This document shows positions 26,971 to 36,747 of a stretch of 64,000 nucleotides of DNA, in pieces (within the stretch, counting starts at the first letter, position 1; every line of letters starts with the position of its first letter). The notes under the pieces were generated by a model. That model was not told the origin of the DNA. It searched no databases and saw nothing but the letters and a program-made list of their open reading frames with translations. Position numbers and translations under genes: made by a program. Origin of the DNA: Croceimicrobium sp965228705 (GTDB lineage Bacteria; Bacteroidota; Bacteroidia; Flavobacteriales; Schleiferiaceae). The DNA lies in assembly GCF_965228705.1 (NCBI RefSeq), contig NZ_OZ245832.1, forward strand, positions 2,294,001-2,358,000, read 5' to 3'.

Positions 26971-28116
26971 ATGGACACACTTTACGATACAACTTCTCTT
27001 AAATTAAAAAAGGAATTCCCAGATGCTGAGGATTTCTTACCCCTGAATGGTACCGACCACGTAGAACTCTATGTGGGTAATGCCAAGCAAGCGGCCCACT
27101 TTTATAAAACTGCCTTTGGCTTTCAATCTGTGGCCTATGCTGGATTGGAAACGGGTGTAAAAGACCGCGTTTCTTATGTTTTACAGCAGAACAAAATTCG
27201 TTTGGTACTCACCACTCCTTTGGGAGAGGGCGGCCCGATTAACGATCACTTGAACCGTCATGGTGATGGGGTGAAAAACGTAGCTCTGTGGGTTGACGAT
27301 GCCACCAAAAGCTTCGAAGAAACCACCAAGCGTGGAGCTGAAGCGGCCTTTGAGCCTTATACCATTGAAGACGAAAACGGAAAAGTAACTTTAAGTGGTA
27401 TTAAAACTTATGGCGACACCGTACACGTTTTTGTAGACCGTTCCGAGTACAATGGCCCCTTTATGCCAGGCTATAAAAGCTGGAAAAGCCATTACAATCC
27501 TGAAGGTGCCGGACTAGAATACATCGACCATATGGTTGGTAATGTTGGCTGGGGCGAGATGAACAAATGGGTTGACTTTTACGCTCGCGTGATGGGCTTC
27601 GCTCAACTGGTATCTTTTGATGACAAAGACATTTCTACTGAGTACACTGCCTTAATGAGCAAGGTGATGACCAATGGAAATGGTCGCATCAAGTTCCCAA
27701 TTAATGAGCCTGCTGAAGGCAAGAAGAAATCTCAGATTGAGGAATACATCGACTTTTATAATGGCGCTGGGGTGCAGCATATCGCAGTTGCAACCAATGA
27801 CATCATTAGCACGGTTGATCACTTAAAAGATCATGGGGTAGAATTCCTTTATGTACCCGATACCTATTATGATGATTTACTGGATCGTGTAGGCGACATC
27901 GAAGAAGAGGTTTCCGAATTACGCAAACGTGGAATTTTGGTAGACCGCGATGATGAAGGGTATTTATTACAGCTCTTCACTAAGCCAGTAGCGGATCGTC
28001 CGACCTTATTCTTTGAAATCATTCAACGTAAAGGTGCCAAGAGCTTCGGAAAAGGAAACTTTAAAGCCTTATTCGAGTCGATTGAACGCGAACAAGAAAG
28101 CCGAGGAACTTTATAA
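26971..28116 (+). CDS. hppD: 4-hydroxyphenylpyruvate dioxygenase
   Basis: The 381-residue Fe(II) enzyme converts 4-hydroxyphenylpyruvate to homogentisate, the substrate of the upstream gene's product. It has two vicinal-oxygen-chelate domains; the iron ligands are His187 (IDHMVGN), His270 (GVQHIAV) and Glu349 (FFEIIQR). Length and layout are standard. It ends at a strong terminator, so hmgA-hppD is a compact tyrosine catabolic unit without fumarylacetoacetase in the window. Confidence 0.97.
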   Translation: MDTLYDTTSLKLKKEFPDAEDFLPLNGTDHVELYVGNAKQAAHFYKTAFGFQSVAYAGLETGVKDRVSYVLQQNKIRLVLTTPLGEGGPINDHLNRHGDGVKNVALWVDDATKSFEETTKRGAEAAFEPYTIEDENGKVTLSGIKTYGDTVHVFVDRSEYNGPFMPGYKSWKSHYNPEGAGLEYIDHMVGNVGWGEMNKWVDFYARVMGFAQLVSFDDKDISTEYTALMSKVMTNGNGRIKFPINEPAEGKKKSQIEEYIDFYNGAGVQHIAVATNDIISTVDHLKDHGVEFLYVPDTYYDDLLDRVGDIEEEVSELRKRGILVDRDDEGYLLQLFTKPVADRPTLFFEIIQRKGAKSFGKGNFKALFESIEREQESRGTL

Positions 28117-28140
28117 GTTAACCAGGATTTAGATTATAGA

Positions 28141-28170
28141 ACGCCCCAATATTCTCGGGGCGTTTTTTTT
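28141..28170 (+). terminator. terminator after hppD
   Basis: ACGCCCC (28141-28147) pairs with GGGGCGT (28157-28163) around a 9-nt loop, followed by eight T residues. Confidence 0.93.
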
Positions 28171-28237
28171 ATATTCTATCAGGATGCACACTTATTCAGG
28201 ACTGCTACCTTAGTTCTTAAATCCTGATCCTGAAACT

Positions 28238-28858
28238 ATGAATGAACTTAAAAACATCTGGCATCAATTAATTACCAAATACTCAAGTGAAGAGGAGCTT
28301 ATTGAAGAATTTTGGCTTGAAATTGAAAAAGCGTATTCCAGCCCAAAGCGACATTATCACAATCTCGAGCACTTGCAGTATATGTCGAAATTAGCGCTTA
28401 AATATCAGCACTCCATTCAGGATTTGGATACCCTGCTTTTTTCCATCTTTTACCATGACTTCGTATATCAGGCCACTAAAAGTGATAATGAAGAAAGAAG
28501 TGCTGAAGTCGCATCCCAGCGTTTGCAGAAACTACGCTTAGCAAAGTCGAAAATTCAAAATTGCTATAACCAAATTCTTGCGACGAAAAGCCATGAAAAT
28601 ATTGACGACAAAGACTGCAATTTCTTACTGGATTTTGATCTGGCCATTTTAGGCGATGAGCCTGCACTTTACGACGCTTATTGCCAAAAAATCCGCAAGG
28701 AGTATTCCGTTTACCCTAATTACCTATATCGCGAAGGCCGGAAAAAAGTTTTGGAACACTTCCTAGCCATGGAATGGATTTTTAAAACCTCGGAGATTCG
28801 TGAATCCCATGAAAAACAAGCGCGCCAAAACTTAAAAAGGGAATTAGGACGTTTATAA
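28238..28858 (+). CDS. predicted HD-superfamily metal-dependent phosphohydrolase
   Basis: This 206-residue soluble protein matches the COG4339-type pattern. RHYHNLEHLQYM (about 38-49) carries the first metal His residues and FYHDFVYQ (about 71-78) supplies the HD pair; an acidic Asp in LLDFDLAILG is a further candidate ligand. Substrates of this small HD subgroup are not established. It begins a separate unit after the hppD terminator. Confidence 0.8.
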   Translation: MNELKNIWHQLITKYSSEEELIEEFWLEIEKAYSSPKRHYHNLEHLQYMSKLALKYQHSIQDLDTLLFSIFYHDFVYQATKSDNEERSAEVASQRLQKLRLAKSKIQNCYNQILATKSHENIDDKDCNFLLDFDLAILGDEPALYDAYCQKIRKEYSVYPNYLYREGRKKVLEHFLAMEWIFKTSEIRESHEKQARQNLKRELGRL

Positions 28859-28866
28859 ATTTCCAG

Positions 28867-29535
28867 ATGCATCACTTAGTCCTTTTTCAAATGCTCTTCA
28901 AAACTTTAATCAAAATCCCCTACTTGCTAGCTAGCTTGATCACCCTTTCCTTAACTATGAGGGCACAAATCACTGAAGCAAGTCCTTCGCAATTGGACTC
29001 TACCTGTCTTTTCACCATCAACGGATCTGATACTCTAAAGGGTCATTTTTCAGAACATATTTCTCGTTTGGATAGCTTTTCCCTGGTGCGAAGGTTCTAT
29101 TATCACCGATTTGAAAAAAGTCTATTGCAGGGTGAAGCCCGCGCCCAAACTAAGAGAGCGCAATTTTACAGAGATCGAAAAATTCTAAGTGGAAATTATC
29201 ACAATGGCGAAAGGTCCGGCACCTGGTATTTCTATGGTAATGGTTACGGTTTTCAGGGTATATGCACGAGCATTTACCAACAATACACAGTTCGCTATAA
29301 AACAGACAGCATTATTGTAGCGGATATAGACGGATCTCAATTCACAATTTCCAAATCATCCAAATACATTCATGGGCTTCTAAATTTTCAGAAACAAGAA
29401 AAACTTGAATTTGAATGTCAAAATGGGGACTGTAGGTTTACAAGAACAGAGAGGAATGAGCTCACAAAAGGTCATTTCGATTTCTTGAAGAACAAACTCT
29501 TAGAGCTGGAATGTCTTGGCTTTATCAAACCCTAA
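28867..29535 (+). CDS. exported protein with a MORN-like repeat, unknown function
   Basis: The 222-residue product has an N-terminal hydrophobic region of about 30 residues ending in MRAQITEA, consistent with a signal peptide. The segment ILSGNYHNGERSGTWYFYGN resembles MORN/YwqK-type repeats in Bacteroidota exported proteins. The rest is unrecognised. It starts 8 bp after the HD gene, so the two are likely in one transcript. A second Met at residue 9 could be the true start. Confidence 0.6.
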   Translation: MHHLVLFQMLFKTLIKIPYLLASLITLSLTMRAQITEASPSQLDSTCLFTINGSDTLKGHFSEHISRLDSFSLVRRFYYHRFEKSLLQGEARAQTKRAQFYRDRKILSGNYHNGERSGTWYFYGNGYGFQGICTSIYQQYTVRYKTDSIIVADIDGSQFTISKSSKYIHGLLNFQKQEKLEFECQNGDCRFTRTERNELTKGHFDFLKNKLLELECLGFIKP

Positions 29536-29620
29536 GGTGCTTCCCCTCCAGGAAGTTTTCGCTTTCCATTCACAAATCCCAGGCAACTTCGCATACTAAT
29601 TGCGGTGTCTGTATCTTTAG

Positions 29621-32110
29621 ATGCACACTATGAAGACACTGATACAACTCTGTTTTTTACTTAGCCTCCCCCTTACTCTTATTTCCCAGCATAGCATAGA
29701 AGGCCGCGTAGTAGATGAAGACGGCAAGGGCTTACCCTTCGTAAATATTACCATTAACAAAGGGGGCCGCGGGGGAACTACCGATCTGGATGGTTTCTAC
29801 CAACTGGAAAGCACAGCGCCAATTAATAGCCTTGACTTCAGTTATATTGGTTTTGAGTCCCAAAGTTTAACAGGCCCTAATTTAGAGACCAAAGCTAAGC
29901 TGGTCGTTTTAATAGAAACCAAAACCACTTTAGGAGAAGTAACCGTTTTACCTGGCGAAAATCCTGCTCACCGCATGGTTGAAAATGCCGTGCGAAACAA
30001 GGAAGCCAATGATCCGGAAGAACTGGATCAATTCAGCTATTATTCTTACAGCAAGTTTATTGTTACCCTCAACCTCGACTCTATCGATCCCGATATTGAT
30101 ACCGTCATGCTTTCTGATCGCATCGACAGCCTCAAAGCAGATCAGCCGGATAGCATTGTAAAGATTGACAGTAGTGGCTTCGAATTGCATCAATACTTTT
30201 CCGATAAACACCTCTTCTTTATGGAGACTCTTACCCAGCGGAAATTCAAACGCCCTCGGGATAATGAGGAGGTGATTGCCAACCGAACTTCAGGATTCAA
30301 AAATCCCATGTTTTCACTGCTGGTCACCCAATTGCAATCTTTCTCTTTTTACAGTGATTATATCGGAATTAGTGGTGGGGAATATCTAAATCCCATCAGT
30401 AAGGGGAGCACCAAACGCTATTATTTTGTTTTGGAAGATAGCCTCTTCACCGAAAGTGGTGATACCATTTTCACTTTAAGTTTTCGTCCCCGACCTAATA
30501 CCGGTTTTAAAGCTCTGCAAGGAGTAATCAATATCGACTCTCGCGATTGGGCGATTGTGAATGTACGCGCTACCCCGGCCTCAGAAGAAAGCTTACCCAT
30601 AGAAATCAGTCAAGAATACCGTCGTTTTGGACCCCACACCTGGTTTCCTGTTTCCTTCGAGGCAGATATCAAACTAAGGATGTTTAGCATTAATAAAGCC
30701 GTGCCCCGGGCAATTATGCGTAGGCGTTTAATGCGAATCGACCTGGATCCCAAATTGAAATTTTCGGATATCTCCCATGCCGAGTTAACCATTGAAGAAA
30801 AAGATCAAGCAGAAGTAGATTCTTTATTGAATGCCTTTCGTGGGGATGTGTTAGACAGCCTGGAGGCCAACACTTATACCTTTGTGGATAGTATTTCTGA
30901 GGCAGAAAACTTTGAACGCAGCTTGAATATCTTTCTCACCTTGAGTCGAGGTTATATCCCCATCTACTATGTAAACCTGGACATTGGCAGCGTGCTGAAT
31001 TACAATGTATACGAAGGATTCCGTCTGGGGGCCGCCTTTGAGACCAATGAACGCTTTCATGATCGCTTAAAATTAGGCGCTTTCTACGCTTATGGATTTA
31101 AGGATAAGGCCCATAAATACGGAGGTCATATCAATTATGAGCTCCACAAAAACCTCCGCTGGCAAGTGTACGCCCGCTATAAATCCGACATTTTCGAAAC
31201 CTCCGGATTTGGTATGCCCGGCATTGATGCGCAATCCATTTTCCAAAATAATTACCGTCGCATTAGTATTGAGCAATGGGATTACAATCAGCAAATTCGC
31301 CTAGGCATGCGCATTGATCCACTTCCCAATATTCAATTAGACTTAAGCACCTTGCATGAAAGGCTTAATACCGTCGGCAACTACCAATTCTCGGATTTCA
31401 CAACTAATCGGGATTGGTTTGAGTTTAGCGAAGTAGCCATTGGATTACGCTATGCTCCGGCAGAAGAGTATGCAGAAACTCCGATCGGGAAAATTAAGCT
31501 CCGCCAACGATACCCGGTCTTCTCCTTGCATGTAAGTGAAGGTATGAACGATTATTGGCAAGGGGACTACAATTATACCCGCGCACTTTTTCAAGCTGAG
31601 TACAAGCGCTTAAGCCGTGGCTATGGCGAAACCAGTATTCGCTTGCGCGCTGCCGCTGTTTGGGGCGATGTTCCGGCAACAAAACTCTTTACCCCAGCGG
31701 CCAATTTCCGTACTATTTCGAATTATTGGGAAGCTACTTTTTATGCCGTTCCCGATCGTCACGCCTTTGAGACCATGCGCTTTAATGAGTTCCTCAATGA
31801 TCGAATGATTAGTTTGATGTGGCGCCAGGATTTCCGCAGTACCTTTTACAAGCGATCGGGATTTGAGCCTCATTTGGAGATGGTGCACCGGATAGCTTTT
31901 GGAACTTTAGCCAAACCTGAACTGCATAAAAATATTGGTGTGAAGGATTTAAAGCATGGCTATTTCGAAAGTGGTTTGGAATTTAACCGCCTCTATGTAA
32001 GCAACCTGCTGGGACTGGGAATTGGCGTTTATTACCGCTACGGACCAAATCAATTAGCAGAGCCTTTGCACAACTTTGCCTTTAAGCTAAGTTCCAAGTT
32101 CAGTTTTTAA
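29621..32110 (+). CDS. DUF5686 family outer-membrane protein with carboxypeptidase-regulatory-like domain
   Basis: The 829-residue protein has a signal peptide, then a CarboxypepD_reg-like domain at about 22-110 (IEGRVVDEDGKGLPFVNITI with DLDGFYQLES), then a long region rich in beta strands ending in an aromatic residue (FAFKLSSKFSF), as expected for an outer-membrane beta barrel. This matches the DUF5686 architecture, large Bacteroidota surface proteins of unknown transport role. No TonB box or plug is evident. It precedes the RND gene by 71 bp on the same strand. Confidence 0.82.
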   Translation: MHTMKTLIQLCFLLSLPLTLISQHSIEGRVVDEDGKGLPFVNITINKGGRGGTTDLDGFYQLESTAPINSLDFSYIGFESQSLTGPNLETKAKLVVLIETKTTLGEVTVLPGENPAHRMVENAVRNKEANDPEELDQFSYYSYSKFIVTLNLDSIDPDIDTVMLSDRIDSLKADQPDSIVKIDSSGFELHQYFSDKHLFFMETLTQRKFKRPRDNEEVIANRTSGFKNPMFSLLVTQLQSFSFYSDYIGISGGEYLNPISKGSTKRYYFVLEDSLFTESGDTIFTLSFRPRPNTGFKALQGVINIDSRDWAIVNVRATPASEESLPIEISQEYRRFGPHTWFPVSFEADIKLRMFSINKAVPRAIMRRRLMRIDLDPKLKFSDISHAELTIEEKDQAEVDSLLNAFRGDVLDSLEANTYTFVDSISEAENFERSLNIFLTLSRGYIPIYYVNLDIGSVLNYNVYEGFRLGAAFETNERFHDRLKLGAFYAYGFKDKAHKYGGHINYELHKNLRWQVYARYKSDIFETSGFGMPGIDAQSIFQNNYRRISIEQWDYNQQIRLGMRIDPLPNIQLDLSTLHERLNTVGNYQFSDFTTNRDWFEFSEVAIGLRYAPAEEYAETPIGKIKLRQRYPVFSLHVSEGMNDYWQGDYNYTRALFQAEYKRLSRGYGETSIRLRAAAVWGDVPATKLFTPAANFRTISNYWEATFYAVPDRHAFETMRFNEFLNDRMISLMWRQDFRSTFYKRSGFEPHLEMVHRIAFGTLAKPELHKNIGVKDLKHGYFESGLEFNRLYVSNLLGLGIGVYYRYGPNQLAEPLHNFAFKLSSKFSF

Positions 32111-32146
32111 GACGTCATTTCCGTGCTCTGAGCCACACAGTTTTAG

Positions 32147-32154
32147 TAGTTTTG
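32147..32154 (+). promoter_or_regulatory. -7 promoter element before the RND exporter
   Basis: TAGTTTTG is a full match to TAnnTTTG, 27 bp upstream of the ATG at 32182. No convincing -33 TTG was found. Confidence 0.4.
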
Positions 32155-32181
32155 CCCAAATTCTTTTTGGCTTAGCCACGG

Positions 32182-34602
32182 ATGTTTACATTCATTGCCC
32201 GACTTATCCTCAGGAACCGGATAACGGTTCTAAGCAGCTTGCTCTTCCTCAGTTTTTTCATGGCCTGGGAGGGGCAGTACGTACAGGTAAGTTTCAAGTT
32301 TTCACGCTTACTTCCCAAGACCGATAGTGCACAAGTGGAATACGATGTATTCCGAGAACGCTTTAATCAAGTTGGCAATACCGTGGTTTTGGCAATTGAT
32401 AGTTTCGATGTTTTTGACCCTGAGCTTTACCCCCAATGGCAGCGCTTACAAGATGAGCTAAACGCTATTCCGGGAGTGGTTGGCGTTCTTTCGCCAGTTA
32501 ATGCCTATAACCTTTTACGCAATGATAGTATTCAAAAACTGTACTATCAATCGATGAACCCCGGTTTCCGCAGTGGTAAGCTCGACAGTATGCGTAACCT
32601 CTTCAGTCGACTTCCCTTTTACCAGGGCTTACTGCGCAGTGAAGATGGCCAGGTTCCACTAATGTTAGTGCAGATAGATTCAGAGCAGCTTTATGTACGG
32701 CAGATTGTAACCATCGTAGAAAGTATTAAGGAAAGCGCCGAAGTGGCGGAAGCTCATATTGGTCGCGATATAAAAATTAGTGGTCTGCCTCATATTCGCA
32801 TGGCCAATACCAAAAAGGTAAGTAAGGAAATCTTCCTGCTGGTAGGTTTGGCAATGCTGGTAACTGCCTTAATTCTCTTTGCCTTTCTCCGCAGTGCGCG
32901 CGCCATGCTTATTTCGCTGGGCGTGGTAGTCTTGGGAGTATTCTGGTCCTTCGGGTTAATATCCGTTTTGGACTATGAGATCTCCATGCTCAGTTCCTTG
33001 ATTCCTTCGCTGGTCATTGTCATCGGCGTACCCAACTGCATCTTCCTGATCAACAAATACCATTCGGAATTTAAAAACCATGGCAATCGTATAAAGGCCT
33101 TACAAAGGGTAATTCGCAAAATTGGTGCGGCTACTTTAATGACTAATGCCACCACTGCCATGGGATTCGCCTCTTTGATTCTCACCGATAGCACTATCTT
33201 AAAGGAATTTGGGGTTGTAGCCTCCCTAAATGTGATGATGGTATTCGTAATCTCCATCATTGTAATTCCGGTATACTACAGCTTTGCTCGCCCACCGAAA
33301 CAAAGACATTATAAACATCTGGAAAAACGCTGGATTAAAGGCTTTATCGACTGGTTGATTCGCGCCTCCATGTACCACCGCCCCTATGTTTACAGCGGAT
33401 TGGTATTATTGCTGGTAATTGCCGGAATAGGGATCTCCAAGATTTATACCACCGGTAATTTGAGTGAAGAATTTAAAAAGAGTGATCCCGTATTCCAGGA
33501 TTTGCGCTTTTTAGAAGATCGCTTTGGCGGGGTAGTTCCCTTAGAATTGGTAATCGACACTCGCAACCCAGGTGGGGCCTATAAAAACAGCACCCTCAAA
33601 AGAATGGATCGCTTACAGGAGGCTATGCAAGAAGTACCTGGGGTAAGCAAGGCTCTTTCGATTGTAAACGGATTAAAGTTCGTGAAGCAAGCCTATTACC
33701 GAGGGGAACCCGACTTTTACGAATTACCGGGATCTCAAGACCGCAGTTTCGTACTCTCCTATATTCCCAATGATAGTGAAGATGGCAACAGCCTGATGCA
33801 ATCCATGGTAGACAGCACCGGACGCTATGCGCGTATTAGCATGCAGGTAGAAGATATGGGTAAAGAGGAATCAGCCTATTTGCAGGAAGCCCTAATGGCT
33901 AATATCGCCGAAATTTTCCCAGCCGATCGTTACGATGTTACGGTAACCGGAGCCTGGATGGTCTTCCAAAAGGGCACTACCTATCTTATTAAAAACCTAA
34001 TCGTAAGTCTGGGTTTGGCAATTAGTGTTATTGCCTTAGTAATGGCCCTTATCTTTCGCTCCTTTGCCATGGTATTGGTATCACTAGTTCCTAACCTCTT
34101 CCCTTTATTGATGACAGCGGGGATCATGGGATTCTTTGGTATACCCTTAAAGCCCAGTACTATTTTGGTTTTCAGTGTAGCTTTTGGAATTAGTATTGAT
34201 GATACCATCCATTTCCTGGCAAAATATCGACAAGAACTAAAGATTACGCGCTATAATATTGGGCAATCTGTATTATTGGCTATTCGCGAAACGGGAGTGA
34301 GCATGTTCTACACCTCTGTGGTATTGTTCTTTGGCTTTAGCGTATTTACAGCCTCAAGCTTTGGCGGTATTGTAGCTCTGGGAATACTAGTGAGTATAAC
34401 CCTTATCATCGCAATGATTGGCAATTTACTGCTCTTGCCAAGCTTATTGCTTAGCTTTGAAAAACTGATCATTAATAAGTCCTTTACTGAGCCTTATATT
34501 ACCATTTATGAGGAAGACGAAGATGATGATGAGGACGATGATGAACCGGAATTCCCTAATCAGGAGACCCCAAGTCCAAAAAAAGAGCTGTCGATAGAAT
34601 AA
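32182..34602 (+). CDS. MMPL/RND-superfamily transporter
   Basis: The 806-residue membrane protein has the duplicated RND layout of two halves, each with one leading helix, a large external loop and five further helices (second set from about residue 610). The region FGISIDDTIHFLAKY near residue 670 matches the conserved acidic pair of RND proton relays, while the first half has IGVPNCIFLINKYH at the same place, so only the second half keeps the acidic pair. Such proteins export lipids or hydrophobic compounds. The C-terminus ends in an acidic tail (EEDEDDDEDDDEPE) likely in the cytoplasm. The substrate is unknown. Confidence 0.87.
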   Translation: MFTFIARLILRNRITVLSSLLFLSFFMAWEGQYVQVSFKFSRLLPKTDSAQVEYDVFRERFNQVGNTVVLAIDSFDVFDPELYPQWQRLQDELNAIPGVVGVLSPVNAYNLLRNDSIQKLYYQSMNPGFRSGKLDSMRNLFSRLPFYQGLLRSEDGQVPLMLVQIDSEQLYVRQIVTIVESIKESAEVAEAHIGRDIKISGLPHIRMANTKKVSKEIFLLVGLAMLVTALILFAFLRSARAMLISLGVVVLGVFWSFGLISVLDYEISMLSSLIPSLVIVIGVPNCIFLINKYHSEFKNHGNRIKALQRVIRKIGAATLMTNATTAMGFASLILTDSTILKEFGVVASLNVMMVFVISIIVIPVYYSFARPPKQRHYKHLEKRWIKGFIDWLIRASMYHRPYVYSGLVLLLVIAGIGISKIYTTGNLSEEFKKSDPVFQDLRFLEDRFGGVVPLELVIDTRNPGGAYKNSTLKRMDRLQEAMQEVPGVSKALSIVNGLKFVKQAYYRGEPDFYELPGSQDRSFVLSYIPNDSEDGNSLMQSMVDSTGRYARISMQVEDMGKEESAYLQEALMANIAEIFPADRYDVTVTGAWMVFQKGTTYLIKNLIVSLGLAISVIALVMALIFRSFAMVLVSLVPNLFPLLMTAGIMGFFGIPLKPSTILVFSVAFGISIDDTIHFLAKYRQELKITRYNIGQSVLLAIRETGVSMFYTSVVLFFGFSVFTASSFGGIVALGILVSITLIIAMIGNLLLLPSLLLSFEKLIINKSFTEPYITIYEEDEDDDEDDDEPEFPNQETPSPKKELSIE

Positions 34603-34619
34603 ACTCTAAAAACCCCAGC

Positions 34620-35486
34620 ATGAAAGGAATCATATTGGCCGGAGGCTCCGGAACGCGTTTACACCCACTTACCCTGGCAATTAGTAAACAGTTGATGCCC
34701 GTTTACGATAAGCCAATGATTTACTATCCATTGAGCACCCTATTGCAAGCTGGAATTCGAGAAATCTTAATCATCTCTACCCCTCACGATTTGCCACTTT
34801 TCGAAAAGCTTTTGGGCGATGGTAGCCGCATAGGTTGTGAGTTTCACTACACAGTACAACATGAACCCAATGGCCTGGCCCAGGCTTTTGTACTTGGGGA
34901 AGATTTTATTGGTGATGACAGCGTTGCTTTGGTTTTGGGCGACAATATTTTCTATGGTTCCAAGATGGAGGATCTGCTGCAAAACAGCAAGAACCCCGAC
35001 GGTGGGGTGGTGTTCGCCTATCAGGTTTCGGATCCCGAACGCTATGGAGTGGTAGATTTTGACGAGAATCTTAAGGCGGTTTCTATTGAAGAAAAGCCCG
35101 CTAAACCCAAATCCCGCTACGCGGTACCGGGGCTGTACTTTTATGATAATGCAGTGGTAAATATTGCCAAGAACCTTAAACCTTCTGCTCGGGGCGAATA
35201 CGAGATTACAGATGTAAACAAAGAATACCTCCAGGCAGGAAAGCTACAAGTAGGTATTTTAGACCGGGGTACAGCCTGGCTCGATACCGGAACCTTTCCG
35301 AGCTTAATGCAAGCCGGCCAGTTTGTTCAGGTAATTGAAGAACGTCAGGGTCTGAAAGTCGGTTGTATTGAGGAAATTGCCTGGCGACAAGGTTTTATCA
35401 ATAATGCCCAGCTTGAAGAAATCGCGCAGCCTTTGCTGAAAAGTGGCTACGGTCGCTACTTGATGGATCTGATTAAAGTAGACTAA
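34620..35486 (+). CDS. rfbA: glucose-1-phosphate thymidylyltransferase
   Basis: The 288-residue nucleotidyltransferase makes dTDP-glucose, the first step to dTDP-L-rhamnose and other surface sugars. The nucleotide-binding signature GGSGTRLHPLT starts at residue 8, and KQLMPVYDKPMIYYPLSTL and VLGDNIFYG follow as in RmlA. Length is standard. The other rml genes are absent here. It begins 17 bp after the RND stop and ends 2 bp before the polyprenyl synthase, so it is part of a four-gene run. Confidence 0.97.
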   Translation: MKGIILAGGSGTRLHPLTLAISKQLMPVYDKPMIYYPLSTLLQAGIREILIISTPHDLPLFEKLLGDGSRIGCEFHYTVQHEPNGLAQAFVLGEDFIGDDSVALVLGDNIFYGSKMEDLLQNSKNPDGGVVFAYQVSDPERYGVVDFDENLKAVSIEEKPAKPKSRYAVPGLYFYDNAVVNIAKNLKPSARGEYEITDVNKEYLQAGKLQVGILDRGTAWLDTGTFPSLMQAGQFVQVIEERQGLKVGCIEEIAWRQGFINNAQLEEIAQPLLKSGYGRYLMDLIKVD

Positions 35487-35488
35487 GC

Positions 35489-36451
35489 ATGCAGAGAATT
35501 CCGGACTATGTTAAGCTGGTGGAACGTACACTGGCTCAGCAGAATTTTGATCAAAGTCCAGCTGAACTTTATGCCCCCATGGGCTATATCCTGGCTCTGG
35601 GAGGAAAGCGTTTACGTCCGGCACTTAGCCTTGCCGCCTGCGAACTTTTTGGTGCAGCGGCAAGCAAGGCCCTAATGCCTGCTTTAGGAATTGAAGTCTT
35701 CCATAATTTCTCCCTCGTACATGATGATATTATGGATGAGGCCAACCTTCGCCGTGGGCAGGCCACAGTGCATAAAAAATGGAACCGCGACATTGCCATC
35801 CTTTCGGGAGATGCCATGTTGGTAAAGGCCTATCAATACATTGCCCAGGTAGAAGCGCAAATTTTGCCTGCCGTTCTGGATTGCTTTTCGCAAACGGCGC
35901 TTGAGATCTGTGAAGGGCAGCAAAGAGACATGAATTTTGAGAATCGCGAGGAGGTGGCAGAGGCCGAATACCTGCTTATGATTCGCCAAAAAACCGCGGT
36001 ACTTTTAGGGGCTGCTCTAAAAATTGGAGCCCTGGTAGCCGGTGCTGATAAAATGGCCGCGCAATCGCTCTACAATTTTGGTATCAATGCCGGTTTGGCC
36101 TTTCAGATACAAGATGATTTACTGGATGCCTTTGGCGATCCTGAAAAAGTAGGCAAAACAGCCGGTGGTGACATCCTCCAGGATAAAAAGACAATCTTGA
36201 TGATATATGCCCGCGAGTTGGATCGCGAAGCTTGGTCAGATTTGCGCCTTGACCAGTTGGAAGGCGATGAAAAGGTTAATGCTTATCGCGAATGGATGAT
36301 CGCCTGTGGAGCCAAGGCTAAGGCCGAAGCCAAACGCGATTCCCTGCTAAAAGAGGCCCTGGAAGCCTTGGAGGCAGCTCATGCTCCTGATGTAGAATTG
36401 AAGAATGAATTGGCGCAATTTGCCCAATGGCTTAGTCATCGTGATCGATGA
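35489..36451 (+). CDS. polyprenyl (farnesyl/geranylgeranyl-type) diphosphate synthase
   Basis: The 320-residue enzyme is an E-type isoprenyl diphosphate synthase. The first Asp-rich motif DDIMD is at 79-83 after LVH, with RRGQATVHKKW following, and the second motif is in FQIQDDLLDAFGD. It condenses isopentenyl diphosphate with an allylic diphosphate. The residues that set chain length cannot be judged safely by eye, so I give no symbol. It overlaps the next gene by 4 bp (ATGA), indicating translational coupling. Confidence 0.93.
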   Translation: MQRIPDYVKLVERTLAQQNFDQSPAELYAPMGYILALGGKRLRPALSLAACELFGAAASKALMPALGIEVFHNFSLVHDDIMDEANLRRGQATVHKKWNRDIAILSGDAMLVKAYQYIAQVEAQILPAVLDCFSQTALEICEGQQRDMNFENREEVAEAEYLLMIRQKTAVLLGAALKIGALVAGADKMAAQSLYNFGINAGLAFQIQDDLLDAFGDPEKVGKTAGGDILQDKKTILMIYARELDREAWSDLRLDQLEGDEKVNAYREWMIACGAKAKAEAKRDSLLKEALEALEAAHAPDVELKNELAQFAQWLSHRDR

Positions 36452-36747
36452 AATTCTGGCACCAGCTTAAGCAAGTTCCGGCTCATCTCAATTTATTGGA
36501 GGATCTCCGGGCCCAATTGGCCAAGGACTTAGGTATAGAACTAATGGAGGTACCAAACCAAAACTTGCTGGAATGGCTTAATGAGTGGTTAGAGGCAAAT
36601 CTCAATAAAATAGATCTGGCTCAGCTGCTGTATCGCATTGACCTTGAAATCCTATCCGCCGAAAGGCCCCAGGAAATAGCCGCGAAAATTCTGGAACGAG
36701 AGGCTCAAAAAGTGATCTTCAGAGCCCAATACAGCGGTAAGATTTAA
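36448..36747 (+). CDS. conserved small cytosolic protein, unknown function
   Basis: This 99-residue, highly charged, helix-rich protein (LNEWLEANLNKIDLAQLLYRID at its centre) has no signal peptide or membrane segment. I do not recognise its family. The 4-bp overlap with the polyprenyl synthase supports a real gene in that operon. It overlaps the convergent outer-membrane gene by 4 bp at its 3' end. Confidence 0.7.
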   Translation: MKFWHQLKQVPAHLNLLEDLRAQLAKDLGIELMEVPNQNLLEWLNEWLEANLNKIDLAQLLYRIDLEILSAERPQEIAAKILEREAQKVIFRAQYSGKI

